From: Lates calcarifer
Taxonomy: Eukaryota; Chordata; Actinopteri; Centropomidae
NCBI RefSeq assembly: GCF_001640805.2
Contig: NW_026115247.1
Location: forward strand, 1-64,000
Direction: 5' to 3'
Length of the DNA stretch: 64,000 nucleotides
Part shown: piece after piece, positions 49,005 to 61,031 of the stretch
How the letters are laid out: the number at the start of each line of letters is the position of its first letter
Numbering within the stretch: the first letter of the stretch is position 1
Notes under the pieces: generated by a model
Databases searched by the model: none
What the model was told of the DNA's origin: nothing
Seen by the model: only the letters and a program-made list of their open reading frames with translations
Position numbers and translations under genes: made by a program

Positions 49005-51308
49005 TTAACTGGAGATCTGTTGGACTGGAGGATCATTAGGTGATGTATCATTTCTTTCCTCTTCTCTCTCTGACTGCTCTGACTGTTTTAACTGCTCTGA
49101 CTGTTTTAACAGCTCTGACTGTTTTAACTGCTCTGACTCTGACTGAAGTTTCCTCTGAACCTCATCTCTCTGTTTCTCTATCTCTTTCAGGTGTTTAGTC
49201 ATTTTCTCCTTGTCCATATCCAGTTTTCCCTTCCTCTCTGTCATTTTAATGATCATCTCCTCTGTTCTCTCCAGTAGTTTCTCTGTGTTCTTGAACAGTT
49301 GCTCATATTCTGTCTTTGTCCTCTCCAGACCCTCTTTGTACTTTTCACGTTTCTGCTTTTTTCTCTCTTTGTCTGTTTTTGGTGTTTCCTTCAGCTTCTT
49401 CTTGATATTCTCTATCTGTATCTTCACCTCCTGCTGTAGAGAGATGAGTTTCTCTCTCTGGTGCTTCAGATCCTTCTTCTGCTCTGTCAGTGTTGAAATC
49501 ACCTGTTCTAAATGTTTCAGGTCTTCCTCTCTCCCCTCTAACGCCTCATCAAGTTTTGCCTTTGTCGTGTCCAGATACTTCATTTTCTCTCTTTCTGTCA
49601 TGAGCTGATCTCTGGCTCCATGTTCCCCCATCAGAAGCTGAAGTTCTGTGTCGTTGCCCAGTGTTGTCATCCTGGACTTTCTTTCTCCTAATTCAGTTTC
49701 ATCCTGATGCTCTTTGGTTTCTGTGTGAATACAGGAGTATCAGAGTGTGTTTAAATGAAGCTCAAATCTGTTGTTTCAAGATTTTCAGTCCATCAGAGTA
49801 ACCAGGTTACTGACTTGACATTTAGGAAAAACTACAATGTATTTGTGACTTACTGCTGATTTTCCAAGCAACAAAGAAAACTGTAAGAACACATGAGAAG
49901 CAAACAACCAGGTTGACAGCAATACGAACTGGAGAACTCGATGAAACCATGAAGAAATCATCTGAAATAATAAAACAACAAAATACCAGTTACATGAAAC
50001 ATGAAACTGACAGAGTGACCACATCATTATATTATCAACCATTTTTATACCTTTTATATGTATGTGTGTCTCTGTGGTCTGGTTGGTTTTGTTCTGTTGG
50101 ACTCTACAGGTGAAGCTGTTGCTGTGTCTCTTCTCCACAGTCACTCTGCTGCTGACAGTATAGAGGTCATCAGGACCTCTGACTGTCTCTGTAGGTCCAG
50201 CAGAGAGGAGGTTTCCCTCACCGTCCAGCCACAACACCTCAGGCTCTGGATACCAGCCTTTAGATTTACAGTCTAACACCACTGCATTGCTGAGTGTGGA
50301 AATCTCCACATCAGGTGAGGACACAGCACCTGACAGAGCAGAAATGTTAAACACTGTTGCAACTGCAATTACAGAACATTTGATTCAGGTGGTCAGAGCA
50401 AGTCAAGATCAGCTGATGGAACAATGCCCACCAGCCTCAGTGTCTCTCATTACTGTAAAGTGCATTTAAACCTCTCCTGGATGATTATAGTGTTTTCTCC
50501 AAACAATGGACGAATGTCTTACCTACAACAACCTCAAATGCAGACTCTGCTCCAAACTTGGGAACAAGGCATTTATATGTTCCTGCATCAGAGATTTTCA
50601 CATTGGAGAGTTTCAGAGAAATGTCTCCAGTCTTCAATTTGTTGGACGACAGTGATGTTCTCCCCGTGTACAATGAATTCTGATCAAGCAGAAGCTCCAC
50701 ACCGTCTCGCCTCAGATGGACAAATCTTGGGTTCAGATCAGATCTCGCCCACTCCACAGTCAGGCCAGTAACATCAGCAGGAGGCTCCAGGTGACATGGT
50801 AAAATAATATCACCACCAATGATTCCCACGATTAGCTGAGGTGGCCCGATCATCTCAGACTGACCTAAAGGGAAAAAATCCATCAAGTTCTGTGTTTTCC
50901 TACTTACAGAGTTCTTTATAGAGCTCAATACATCACTAGGACAACAATAGCATATTAGTAGTATATAGTACAGTATGTAACTGACTATGTCACTTTTTTC
51001 TGGTGGAAACATGGGCTGTAAAATGAATAAGAAGTCAACTTGCCATTGAATAGTGTGTTTTTACAGTCATCTGTCCTCACACAGCCGTTATGTTACAGAA
51101 TTATGTTTTAATCATGTATCCAAACTGTGGTCGTGGCCTTTTACCTTTACATTTAAATGCTTTTACCATTTTGTTAGTGTATCTGTTGTGTGTGCAGTTT
51201 ACCTCCACAAAGGTGTGTTAGGAGAAGAAGAACAGCATGATGCAAAACCAAGACACTGAAGTCCCTGAGCTGAGCGCTTAAGAGGAATCTGTCCCACTTC
51301 TGAGTCAT
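49005..51308 (-). CDS. Butyrophilin-like V-C receptor with coiled-coil tail
   Basis: Predicted 516 aa. Exons (complement): leader 51308-51203, V 50864-50523, C 50329-50051, TM 49961-49854, tail 49720-49005. The leader core is HHAVLLLLTHLCG. V (36-149) has LPCHLEP and TYKCLV; C (150-242) has GWYPEPEVLW and SFTCRV, identical in its core to the paralogs. The TM is near 256-273 and rather short (IAVNLVVCFSCVLTVFFVAW). The 238-residue tail is a heptad coiled coil ending in a KQSEQL-type repeat (about 484-501). No B30.2. A non-coding 5' exon ends at 51781. Same exon phases as the 40.8-43.6 kb gene. Confidence 0.88.
49078..49145 (-). repeat. Short coding tandem repeat (KQSEQL units)
   Basis: GACTGTTTTAACTGCTCT-type 18-bp units repeated about 3.5 times, encoding the Q/S/E/L repeat near the C terminus. 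Confidence 0.85.
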
Positions 51309-52441
51309 CCTGAAGCTCTGAAACTCTAAAGCATGAGACACAAATTAAATCTAAAACATCTCTTTAACCACTTTACAGTGAAGCCCACTGATGTGATTTC
51401 ATTTTGTATTACAAAATTGAATATGGTTCAAACAGGAGGAAAGGAGCACATAGATTTTCAAGAGATTGAATATCAGCAAAAACAAGGTAAAAACTTCACA
51501 GGCTTCTATTTATGTTCAGTTTCTTTCTTTTTATGTGCATTGTAGCCCAGTTTAACTGTATTCATTGTACAGTCATTCGTTAATTAGTGTTTCTGTAATC
51601 ACTTTTTTAATATGCTGGTTTTCTCTGCTGAAATATGCCAATAGCACCTGACTGGCACTACAGAAGCAACAGATATGTCTGAAAAAGACTGGCAGAGAAG
51701 ACTGTAGTTGACTATAAATAATTACAATAATGGCACGTTTAAAAGAATGTCAAAGGGTTTTATGTAAAAATCCTACGTACCTGTGTGTGTGTGTGTTTGT
51801 GTGTCGTCTCACCCCTAAGGAAAGTAAGGTGGAGGATCAAAGTCCAGAATAATACAGTCCACAATAAAACTGCCCTCTGTTAATAGATAACATGTTGGTT
51901 TAATTATTCCTTTACATCAAGCTCCACTGAATGTGTGTGGACTAGAAGAACAGTGTTTGTAGAGCTGTTGTACTGACACAGATTTTTTTTTTTAGCTGAT
52001 GTAAATATGAAACCGAATGTCTAAAATAATACAAGGTCATATCTCTGTACAAAAAACATAAAGTCAAGTCATACTCAGTCTCAGTGTTTGCAGACTGTCT
52101 TATCAAGTCATTCCAAGCAACTTCCAATCACATCACAGTGACTGATATCAGAGGTCAGTGGTCCAGTATACTGAGAACGAATGAGGGTGTGTCCTTGCCC
52201 TGTACTTTCGCTTTCTTTCAGTGTTTTTATTTATGACCTGTTTTACTGAGTTGTAACTGAACTTTGGACCTGCTGTAAAGTAGGTGTCTGGCAGTTGTAT
52301 TTAATACCATAGTAACACATAAAACAGCAGGCAGGTGGAACAAGGACAAAATAAACTGGTGAATAACAGTCGTTGTCTTTGTCTCAGTGGCTAATTGGTT
52401 AAAATAAATACGTGTATATTGGGTGTAATGAGGCTGGTTTA

Positions 52442-52454
52442 CTGCAGGGGGCAG
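52442..52454 (+). promoter_or_regulatory. CTCF-like motif CTGCAGGGGGCAG
   Basis: It lies about 590 bp before the ATG at 53029; same core as at 33275. Confidence 0.35.
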
Positions 52455-52837
52455 AATGGGACTGAGTGAGTGAGTGAGTGAACGTTTGACCTGGTTTTAA
52501 GGTTAGAATTAGGTTAAGGTTAGGGCTGGGGGTCAAGAAATGCATAGTGTCAACAAAGGTCCTCACATTTGTACAAAGATGAGTATGTGTGTGTGTGTCT
52601 GTATGTATATATTTTTTTATTTTTTTGGAAAACATCCTAAAATTGTCAACAGGCACAATAACATCATATCAGATAGATTAACACAATATAGAGAGTATCT
52701 ACCAATGACAGTTACAATGAGTTACTATTAGTATTATCTATTTGTATGTTGTTTTTTTCTGTTTCACCTTTTTCACTTCTCTGGTCATCAGTTACCTCCA
52801 GCACGCTTGTTTGCCAGCTCTGAACTAAAGTCCTCTG

Positions 52838-52851
52838 GCGCCACCTGGTGA
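52838..52851 (-). promoter_or_regulatory. CTCF-like motif, reverse (TCACCAGGTGGCGC)
   Basis: Read on the - strand it fits the CTCF pattern CCASYAGRKGGCRS except at the first base. It lies about 180 bp before the ATG at 53029. Confidence 0.45.
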
Positions 52852-52953
52852 CACTGCACATGTATATATTTCTATTGTTTTCTATTACATATCTAAATTC
52901 AGAGCAGCTCTACTGTATCTGTCAGAAACCTCAGACCTGCTGCAGCCTCGGTC

Positions 52954-52969
52954 ACACAGGAAAAGGAGG
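52954..52969 (+). promoter_or_regulatory. ETS-like box
   Basis: CACACAGGAAAAGGAGG lies about 65 bp before the ATG at 53029; a weaker variant of the conserved box. Confidence 0.3.
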
Positions 52970-53028
52970 TTCTTACCTCTTATATCTGTCATTCAGTCTG
53001 ATACTCAGTCAGTCAGCAGTGAAACAAC

Positions 53029-56000
53029 ATGGAGGTCACAGCTCTCTGCCTCAGACTGAGTGAGTACTGGTGTATTAAACTGAGTATGGAGCTGAATAAT
53101 TTCCTTCAAGTGCTAATTGAAGTTAACCACTCAAAATGCATTGATGTACTTGATGCACAGTTATTTGATAGTTCTCTCTGGGAGTTGGCAGATAAGTTAA
53201 TATCATATGGAGTAAACTGCTGACTGACAAACATGAGTAGCCAGTGTTACAGACATTTTGATAAATCTGATATCCAGCTTTCTTTCTTTGTCTCTCCAGT
53301 GAACGTGTTGCTGCTGCTCGTTGTACAACTTCACCTCAGTTATTCTCAGAAAGCTGGTAAGTAGCCGCAGAAAGAAAGAAAGACTGGTGTATTTAGAAAT
53401 GACTACTCTTTTTCAAAAATTAAGGCAGGCTAATGTAACTATTTGATATAAGAGTGATACGTTTGTGGCCTAACGTAGATGGAGATGCACTTAAACTCAA
53501 GTTTCTGGGATTTTTGATTTGGGCAATTGAAAATTGCAAGTCAGCTCTGTCTGAGAATATGGATAACAGTGGCCTTCATGCAGTCATCCACTGAATGTGG
53601 ATTTGAAATCTCTCCCTTCTTCAGGATGAGCAAGAGGCTCAGCAGTTGCCATTTTGACAGTGATGATGACGTTATCACTGCTGTCCACCATTTTCTCAGA
53701 CAGAGCTGACTTGCAATTTTCAATAACCTGAAACAGAAGTAACACAAATGTCTTTAACTTTTTTAACTCTCTGCATCATCACTTAAAATGTTTAATTGTT
53801 GAATGTAACCAGAGCTGTTCTATGTCCCCTTAATACATCGCAATGTTCTCACTCTCTGTTCTCAGACGCAGCCTTTCCTCAGGTTGTTCCAAACAGACAA
53901 CAGCACTTTGAATATGAGCCCATTACTGTCAGCTGTGAGGGACTGGAGGGACTGACTGGGTGGAGAGTGATGAGGAAGACCAAGGGAGTCAGTACAATTT
54001 GTTCCTCTACCTGGGAGACATCAACAGGACCCTGTCAAATTAAAACTGCATACAAAGCAGACAGTGGGGAATACTGGTGTGAAATGGGGGGTGTGAAGAG
54101 AAGCAACTCTGTCAGCATCACTGTTACTGGTTTGCAAATAGTAAAACACTACTTGTCACACATTTGTTTGTTATAATACAATATGTTTTCAATGCAAAAC
54201 AAACTCTTACTACAAATTATATTTCAAACCCTTGTTGTTCAGATGGTCCTGTGATCCTGGAGAGTCCTGTTCTCCCTGTGATGGAGGGAGATAATGTGAC
54301 TCTGCGCTGTAGAAAGAAGCAGACGTCCTTCACCCTCACAGCTGGATTCTATAAAGATGGTTTGTTCCTGGGGAGCAGCTCTACAGGAGAACTGATCATC
54401 CACAGTGTGTCCAGGTCTGATGAAGGACTGTACAGGTGCAGCATCTCTGGATCTGGAGAGTCAGCAGAGAGCTGGCTGACTGTCAGAGGTGAGACACACT
54501 GATGTTTTAGGTCTGATGATATCTTAAGATTTACATTTCAGAGGAACATTGTATGTTTACTGAGACAGGGACACGGTCATTGAATAAAGCTTCATTGCAT
54601 TATATTACATCTAAAAACAAGCATTTTACAGCACCAGGATCATGTCTCATGCAGCACATTATTTTTCTGGCAGCTTATAAAGATCCTCAGCCTTCCCCTG
54701 ATCATCCCCTTCATCATCCCTCTCATGAACCTCCTCATCACCCACCTCAAAATCCCCCCCAGTTCTATCTGCTGCTCGGACTTGGTGTCAGTGTTTTGTT
54801 GGTGGCTCTGCTGCTGTCGGTCGGACTGCTTCAATGTAGGAAACATCAAAAGACCATCAGAGGTACAGAGAATGAGCCATTTAAACCACTGACACAACTG
54901 TGTATTATAGCATGTGACAACTGACGACAGCACCACTCTGTTCCGGTGGCTCCTGATGGCCTTCACCCGTAAACTTGTTTTGATTTGCTGATCTTTTCCA
55001 ACAGGTGTCTCAGCCTCTCCTTCCTCTGCCCAGTCCTCCTCTCCTCCACAAACAGGTGAGGAACATAAACCTCCTTTCAATGTAAATATATTGCAGTGCT
55101 CTCAGAAAGCATTCAGATCACTTCACTTTGACATTGATCTGTACCCATGTGCAAGTTTATGTGCATGTAATTATTACGGATCTTAGAGGAGTAGTACTAA
55201 GTAAAAAGAGCATCGTAACCAATCACACGTTCAAGGCATAAAAAATCAATTATAATTGTCAATATAATCATTTTGTCATAATCAATATAATCTTTTTTTT
55301 TCAGCTGGGATCCATGAAACAAAGACATTTTTTTCTTAAATGGACATCATTTTAAAACTAGGTTTCAAGTTTCAAGCTGTTAAATCAGTCCATGGTCTTG
55401 AGAACAAGTGTAAATTTATATAGAGGAGTAGAAAGAGATTGTGAGCATGTGAGTTTATCCTGTGCTATTTCTGTAAATACTTAACTAATTTAACTGATCT
55501 GTAATGTGCAGGGGCCAGTGTAACTGAACCAAGCCAGGAAACATACGCTGTCATCACAAAACCCAGGAAAGAGAAAGGTAGTTTACACTTGACACTGGGA
55601 AAGCAACATGTAACACCTTTCACTCAGTTGAAGCTTGCAGCAGCAGTTGGGATCTGAGTGGAATATATTCATTATGAGTTCATTATGTTTCAGTGTCTGT
55701 AGATTCCAGAGTAGCTGAACCAAGTGAGGCAACATATGCTGTCGTCAAGATAGCAAGACCCAAGGAGAAAAAAGGTAATTCACACTTTGACACTGAGACA
55801 GAGACAGAGAATGCATGCAAACATAAAAAAAACAAGTAAATGAAAAATATATCACTCAGCATTAAAGCTGACCTCCCTTCAGCTGAGGTTTGCAGCAGTG
55901 CTTATGAAGTAATGTAGTCTTGGTGTCACAACCAGAAAATGAAACACTGAATTACTCAGCTGATATTTATAAAGAGCTAGGTCAGACTGTGTCTGTTTGA

Positions 56001-56602
56001 GAAGCTGCAGGCGCTGGTGATAATTTGAGCTGCACAGTACTCTAGACCGCCTTACAGCCTCATTAGTTGTGGGGTAAGTGAGGGGGTGGACAGTATGTTA
56101 TAAATAACAATGGGGCAGGTCACAAGACTCATGTAATTGTGGTAAATTCTGACGCTTACTTTCTCATGCATACATTTTGTTCTCGATGCACCTGCATCTC
56201 CATAAATAAAACAGGAGACTACAGCTCTTTAATTATGAAAAAAATAAGAACAGAGTCGATTCACTTTTTTAAAGAATTTATAGTATTCCCTTACTTAACT
56301 GTACAGTCAGTCATTGGAATACAAATGTTTAATCAAATATAAATGTGGGTATCATCTGCATAATAATGACTTAAAAACATAATCAAAGCTTAAGGCTGTT
56401 TAATATAAGAATAAATGGGTAAATAATTGAGCCCTGTGGTACCCCACTGATGTAACCAGCCAGTATTGGAGTGGTTGTTCATTCATGTATTTAATGTATG
56501 TATGTGTCTCGGATTCTCCATAATTGTTCTCTGTAATTGTCTTTGTCAGATGAGGAGAAATCGTTGGTTGTTTACCACACCTTAAGCCTGGCTGACACTT
56601 AA
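53029..56602 (+). CDS. FCRL-type receptor, D1-D2, Pro-rich stalk, ITIM tail
   Basis: Predicted 345 aa. Exons: 53029-53059, 53300-53356 (leader), D1 53866-54129, D2 54243-54488, stalk plus TM 54674-54862, tail 55005-55055, 55512-55577, 55694-55774, 56550-56602. D1 has STICSS, GPCQIK and SGEYWCE; its donor is a weak GTTTGC where the 58 kb paralog has GTATGT. The stalk is Pro/His-rich (HHPSHEPPHHPPQ). The TM (FYLLLGLGVSVLLVALLLSV) has Gly in place of Arg. The tail has ETYAVI, ATYAVV and VVYHTL, the last a canonical ITIM (V-x-Y-x-x-L). An inhibitory role is inferred. A hairpin element sits in the intron before D1. A 3' UTR exon starts near 56973. Confidence 0.88.
53526..53724. mobile_element. MITE-like hairpin element with 32-bp inverted repeats
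   Basis: 53526-53557 (ATTGAAAATTGCAAGTCAGC...) is the exact reverse complement of 53693-53724. The inner sequence is also loosely palindromic (ATAACAGTGG/CACTGCTGT side). About 199 bp, in the leader-D1 intron. A target-site duplication was not clear, so the DNA-transposon superfamily is not assigned. Confidence 0.8.
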
Positions 56603-57286
56603 CTATTACATCCAGCATGAAGAGGTAATACCACTGAGCTGTTCTTTCTTGTTTTGCAAGCAACACTTGACCTTTTCATGTCCATAGCAATGTCATTAAG
56701 AACACTGTTGTCATGGTGGAGTTTACCTTTTAGAATTAATGGATATTTTATGGACTGGTTCTGGAATTTTTAGATGCACAAAATATCAATTGGGGAACTT
56801 TTATGTCAATAAATAAATACATTCATTATTTCCTTTTCAGACTTGTATTATTATCAGTATGGAGAATCATTTGAAGCAACATTTAGATTTTCACTGGGGG
56901 AAAATAAACAAATCCTTCCCCATTCATTTTGTTACAGTGCAATCAAGAAACTTTGTGTTGTGTGTTGCACAGGTTACTGAGAGCAGAGACACCTGACTGA
57001 AGGACGGATGAGGAACTATTTAAAGTTATACAACCACACATGCAGCTGTTACCATGATGCAGGAGCCTTTAATTAACATGGACCGTCAAACTTCAATCAA
57101 ACTATTGTGATTTGTAACATTGGATGTATTAAGAGCTTCATAAAGAAGGCACATAACAAACAATGTGCAGCTTGTTATGAAGGGGAAATGATCTAAACAG
57201 ACATGATTTGTCATCATCATCCTTCAAATGAGAGCGAGACCTTCAGTTCACCTCACAGCATCAGTGTCTGTTAAAGTAGAGCAGTG

Positions 57287-57368
57287 AAACCACTCGGTTC
57301 TGTCTGTTCACACACGCTGTTTAAAATAAAAGAGCTGCTGCTGCTTTTAAATACTCTCACTGTGGTCT
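57287..57368 (+). promoter_or_regulatory. Conserved AACCAC...TGTGGTC block
   Basis: AAACCACT, TCTGTTCACACACGCTG, GAGCTGCTGCTG, TTTTAAATA and CTGTGGTC; about 0.7 kb after the stop codon. Confidence 0.45.
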
Positions 57369-58058
57369 CTGTGGCCTCATGTGACAAAGGTTTATGTGAT
57401 ATTGACCATCAACCTAATGTCAGACTATGAGTAAGAAATGAACCATATTGTCAACACTTGTTGACATGTGTTGTTTAAAAAAGAAGAGGAAATACATGTT
57501 TCCCATGTGAATGTGTGAAGGAGGGGAAGAAATATGACAATTTAAAACTGATTTTAAAAATCCACTTAATATTAGGAAATGCTGCATTTCTGCATTGTAT
57601 AAAAATATATAAAATAAAATACAATATAGTATACAAAATAAACAAATAAATGAATAAATAAATAAGACTGCTGCTTGTTTTGACAAAAAAAAAAGTTTTT
57701 TAAATATTTAGATCAGACTTGAAAATGGATCACCAGATTTCTTTTTTTCTCTGTAGATTTTCATTTAATTCATAACACAGAGAGACAAGAAAATAAAATT
57801 CACCATAACAACTGCCTGATATCAAAGATCAGTTTTTGGCCAATACATTGAGAATATACATGTGTGGGTGTGTCTTTGTACCACATAATATTCTGACAGA
57901 CAATAAAATGTCCTGATGGTGGTTGGAGGTGCCTGTCTACCTAGTTAGTTGTCACAAAAGTGATTCAAAATGAACAGTGCTTCAAATGTACATTTTTATT
58001 GTTATTTGTTTTCTGTCTTTAGCCCTCCTGTCTGCATGCTCTAAAATAAGGTTCTCTG

Positions 58059-58072
58059 GCGCCACCTGGTGA
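58059..58072 (-). promoter_or_regulatory. CTCF-like motif, reverse (TCACCAGGTGGCGC)
   Basis: Same sequence and orientation as at 52838, about 160 bp before the ATG at 58233. Confidence 0.45.
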
Positions 58073-58159
58073 CATTGTACTTTGTATAATCTAAATTCAG
58101 AGCAGCTCTACTGTATCTGTCAGAAACCTCAGACCTGCTGCCTCGGTCACCAGAAGAGA

Positions 58160-58175
58160 CACAGGAAGAGGAGGT
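58160..58175 (+). promoter_or_regulatory. ETS-like box CACAGGAAGAGGAGGT
   Basis: It lies about 60 bp before the ATG at 58233. Confidence 0.37.
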
Positions 58176-58232
58176 TCGTACCTTTATATCTGTCATTCAG
58201 TCTGATGCTCAGTCAGTCAGCAGCAAGACAAC

Positions 58233-60272
58233 ATGGAGGTCACAGCTCTCTGCCTCAGACTGAGTGAGTACTGAGTCTGTCTGTATCTAAAATATATTCA
58301 GTCAGTCACTGTGAAATATGAGTGAGATTTATTAGCATATTGGGTTCAAGTGTAAATTAATTATCCAGAACACACTGATATACTTTGTGTGTATTCTCTC
58401 TGGAGGAGAAAATACTACACGTTTACCTGCTGATACATCTGATCTACAGCCGTTTCTCTGTCTTTGCAGTGATGAGTGTGCTGCTGCTGTTGGTTACACA
58501 AGTCGAGTTCATTTGTTCTGGCAAATCAGGTAAGTAGCATTTAGAGAATCTGACTCTTTGTGTTGTGATGTTGCTGCACCTTTAGGCAAACTTTTCTTAA
58601 CATGTATCTAATTTTCTGACTCTGTTCTCAGACGCAGCCTTTCCTCAGGTTGTTCCAAACAGACAACAGCACTTTGAATATGAGCCCATTACTGTCAGCT
58701 GTGAGGGACTGGAGGGACTGACTGGGTGGAGAGTGATGAGGAAGATCAGGGGAGTCAGTGCTATATGTTCCTCTACCTGGGAGACATCAACAGAACCCTG
58801 TCAAATTAAAACTGCATACCCAACAGACAGTGGAGAATACTGGTGTGAAATGGGGGGTGTGAAGAGAAGCAACTCTGTCAACATCACTGTCACTGGTATG
58901 TAAATAGTAAAACACTAACTCTGCAGCATATTTTCAGCATAAAACAATTCTTACAACAAATTATGTTTCAAACCCTTGTTGTTCAGCTGGTTCTGTGATC
59001 CTGGAGAGTCCTGTTCTCCCTGTGATGGAGGGAGATAATGTGACTCTACGCTGTAGAAAGAAGCAGACGTCCTCCATCCTCACAGCTGGACTTCTATAAA
59101 GACGGTATCCATATGAAGACGGGTTATGAAGGACAGCTGACCATCAACAGTGTCTCCAGGTCTGATGAAGGACTGTACAGGTGTAACATCTCTGGATCTG
59201 GAGAGTCAGCAGAGAGCTGGCTGACTGTCAGAGGTGAGACACACTGATGTTTCAAAAATAAAACAAAGATGATTTTTTTTTTTTTGTATGTATCTGATTT
59301 TAGGTTGCTCCATGTTCTAGAGTTACACTTGACAATATTTTTTTTTTTTTTTTTTTTTTAATGAAAGTTTTAACTCTTAAACCCTGAAGGCATAAAAGGA
59401 GAATTTTGCTTGACACATTTTCAAAAATGGCCTTGATGGTACTACTCCTGCCCTAATAGCTTTGTTCCTCTTACAGCTTATGATTTATAACAGGAATGAA
59501 AGATTTAATGTAAATATATTCTCAGCATAAAGCAATTGTTAACACAAAATATTTTGTAAAAATATGTATTGTTCAGCTGGTTCTGTGATCCTGGAGAGTC
59601 CTGTTCTTCCTGTGATGGAGGGAGATAATGTGACTCTGCGCTGTAGAAAGAAGCAGACGTCCTCCAACCTCCCAGCTGACTTCTATAAAGACGGCATCTA
59701 TATGAAGACGGGTTATGAAGGACAGCTGACCATCCACAATGTCTCCAGGTCTGATGAAGGACTGTACAGGTGCAGCATCTCTGGATCTGGAGACTCAGCA
59801 AAGAGCAGACTGACTGTCAGAGGTGAGACTGATGTTTTAGGTCTGATGATCCTAAAATCTACATTTTCAGAGAAACATTGTATGTTTGCCAACACATGGA
59901 CACAGTCATTGAAGAGAATGCTTCATTATAAGTATTACATCTAAAAACAAGTTTATAACTCGTAAAAAAAGTCTATGATGAGTATAGAATCAGCCACAGC
60001 AGCTGATTGGTGTATGGTTTAGGTATTTAAATGTGTTTTACAGCATTAGGATCATGTCTCATTCAACACCTTCCGTTTTCTTTCTAGCAGCTGATGAAGA
60101 CCCTCAGCCTTCCCCTCAGCCTTCCCCTCATCATCCCTCTGAGGCTCCTCCTCAGCTCTATCTGCTGCGCTGCACTGGTGTCAGTGTTATGTTGGTGGTT
60201 TTGTTGATATTGGTGGGACTGCTTCAGTGTGACAATAAGGTATTCATCAGACTTAGAGAGAATAAATTGTGA
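58233..60272 (+). CDS. FCRL-type receptor, D1-(D2 frameshifted)-D2, TM Arg, tail lost
   Basis: Exons: 58233-58263, 58470-58529 (leader), D1 58632-58895, damaged D2 58987-59233, second D2 59577-59822, stalk plus TM 60091-60272. The first D2 exon has an extra base near 59090 (GCTGGACTTC), giving a stop at 59097; its length of 247 is not a multiple of three. Because all Ig exons are phase 1, skipping it restores a 260-aa D1-D2 protein. D1 has [11 protein letters not shown] and SGEYWCE. The stalk is Pro-rich as in the 53 kb gene. The TM carries an Arg ([12 protein letters not shown]), and the frame ends 13 residues after CDNK. No tyrosine exon remains. Activating-type or decaying copy. Confidence 0.75.
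59338..59359. repeat. Poly(T) tract
   Basis: Twenty-two T residues in the intron between the damaged D2 and the intact D2 exon. Confidence 0.85.
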
Positions 60273-61031
60273 CAGTTAAAACAAAACACAACTTAGTTCT
60301 ACCTGTGTTACAAAACATGTAGCATACAGTCGATGCCAGCGAGCGCTGAAGCTGTATTTTTAAGCTAGTAATTCAGCTGAGGTTTGCAGCAGTGCCTATG
60401 AAGCAGTGTAGTCTTGGTGTCACAACCATAAGATGGTGAGAACCACTGTATTACTCAGCTGATATTTATAAAGAGCCAGGTTAGACTGTGTCTGTTTGAG
60501 AAGCTGCAGGCGCTGGTGATAATTTAAGCTTCTTGTTTAGCATCTCAGACAAAAACCACATGAGATACCCACAGATGGAAACAGGTAGATGAGCCCCACA
60601 GTTCAGCGTGCAGCAGCTCATGGGTTAACAACCACCAACAAAATACGACTTGTTAATTAGATGTATTCTTATCAGGACACAAGTACTCTAAACCACCTTA
60701 TAGCTTCATGATGAATTTGATCTCGATGCACCTGTATTACAGTAAATAACACTGGAGGAGACTAAATGTCTCTGGTCAAACTGTAAACTGATGGAGTAGA
60801 AAATCAAACTTTTGTCTCTAATATGAATCTCCTGTAGTTTTTTTTTTTTTATAGCAAATGACGATTTCATGACACTGTTTCATTTAAGAAACAATTTCAG
60901 AAAAAAAGCAAAAAAATACTGTTCATCACTAGAACTCAACCAAGCTAATTTAATGTGTTATAGTTTTTACTGTAGAATGAAGTTTTTATCATCATTTCTA
61001 ACCCATGTGTTGAGGAGTTGTCTGGGAGCAG

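Larger units (their letters stand above)
51309..53028. other. Divergent intergenic
   Basis: Non-coding 5' exon (end 51781) and promoter of the - strand gene (TCAAAGTCC near 51837), CTCF-like cores at 52442-52454 and 52838-52851, and the promoter of the FCRL gene at 53029. No coding exon was recognised. Confidence 0.5.
56603..58232. other. Intergenic, 3' UTR and next promoter
   Basis: 3' UTR exon near 56973, a RUNX-like block at 57287-57368, an AATA-rich tract near 57640-57662, a reverse CTCF-like motif at 58059-58072 and an ETS-like box at 58160. Confidence 0.5.

Noticed and set aside
53541..53747. Overlapping small frames on both strands with similar peptides
   Set aside because: Produced by the inverted repeats of the MITE-like hairpin, not by a gene.
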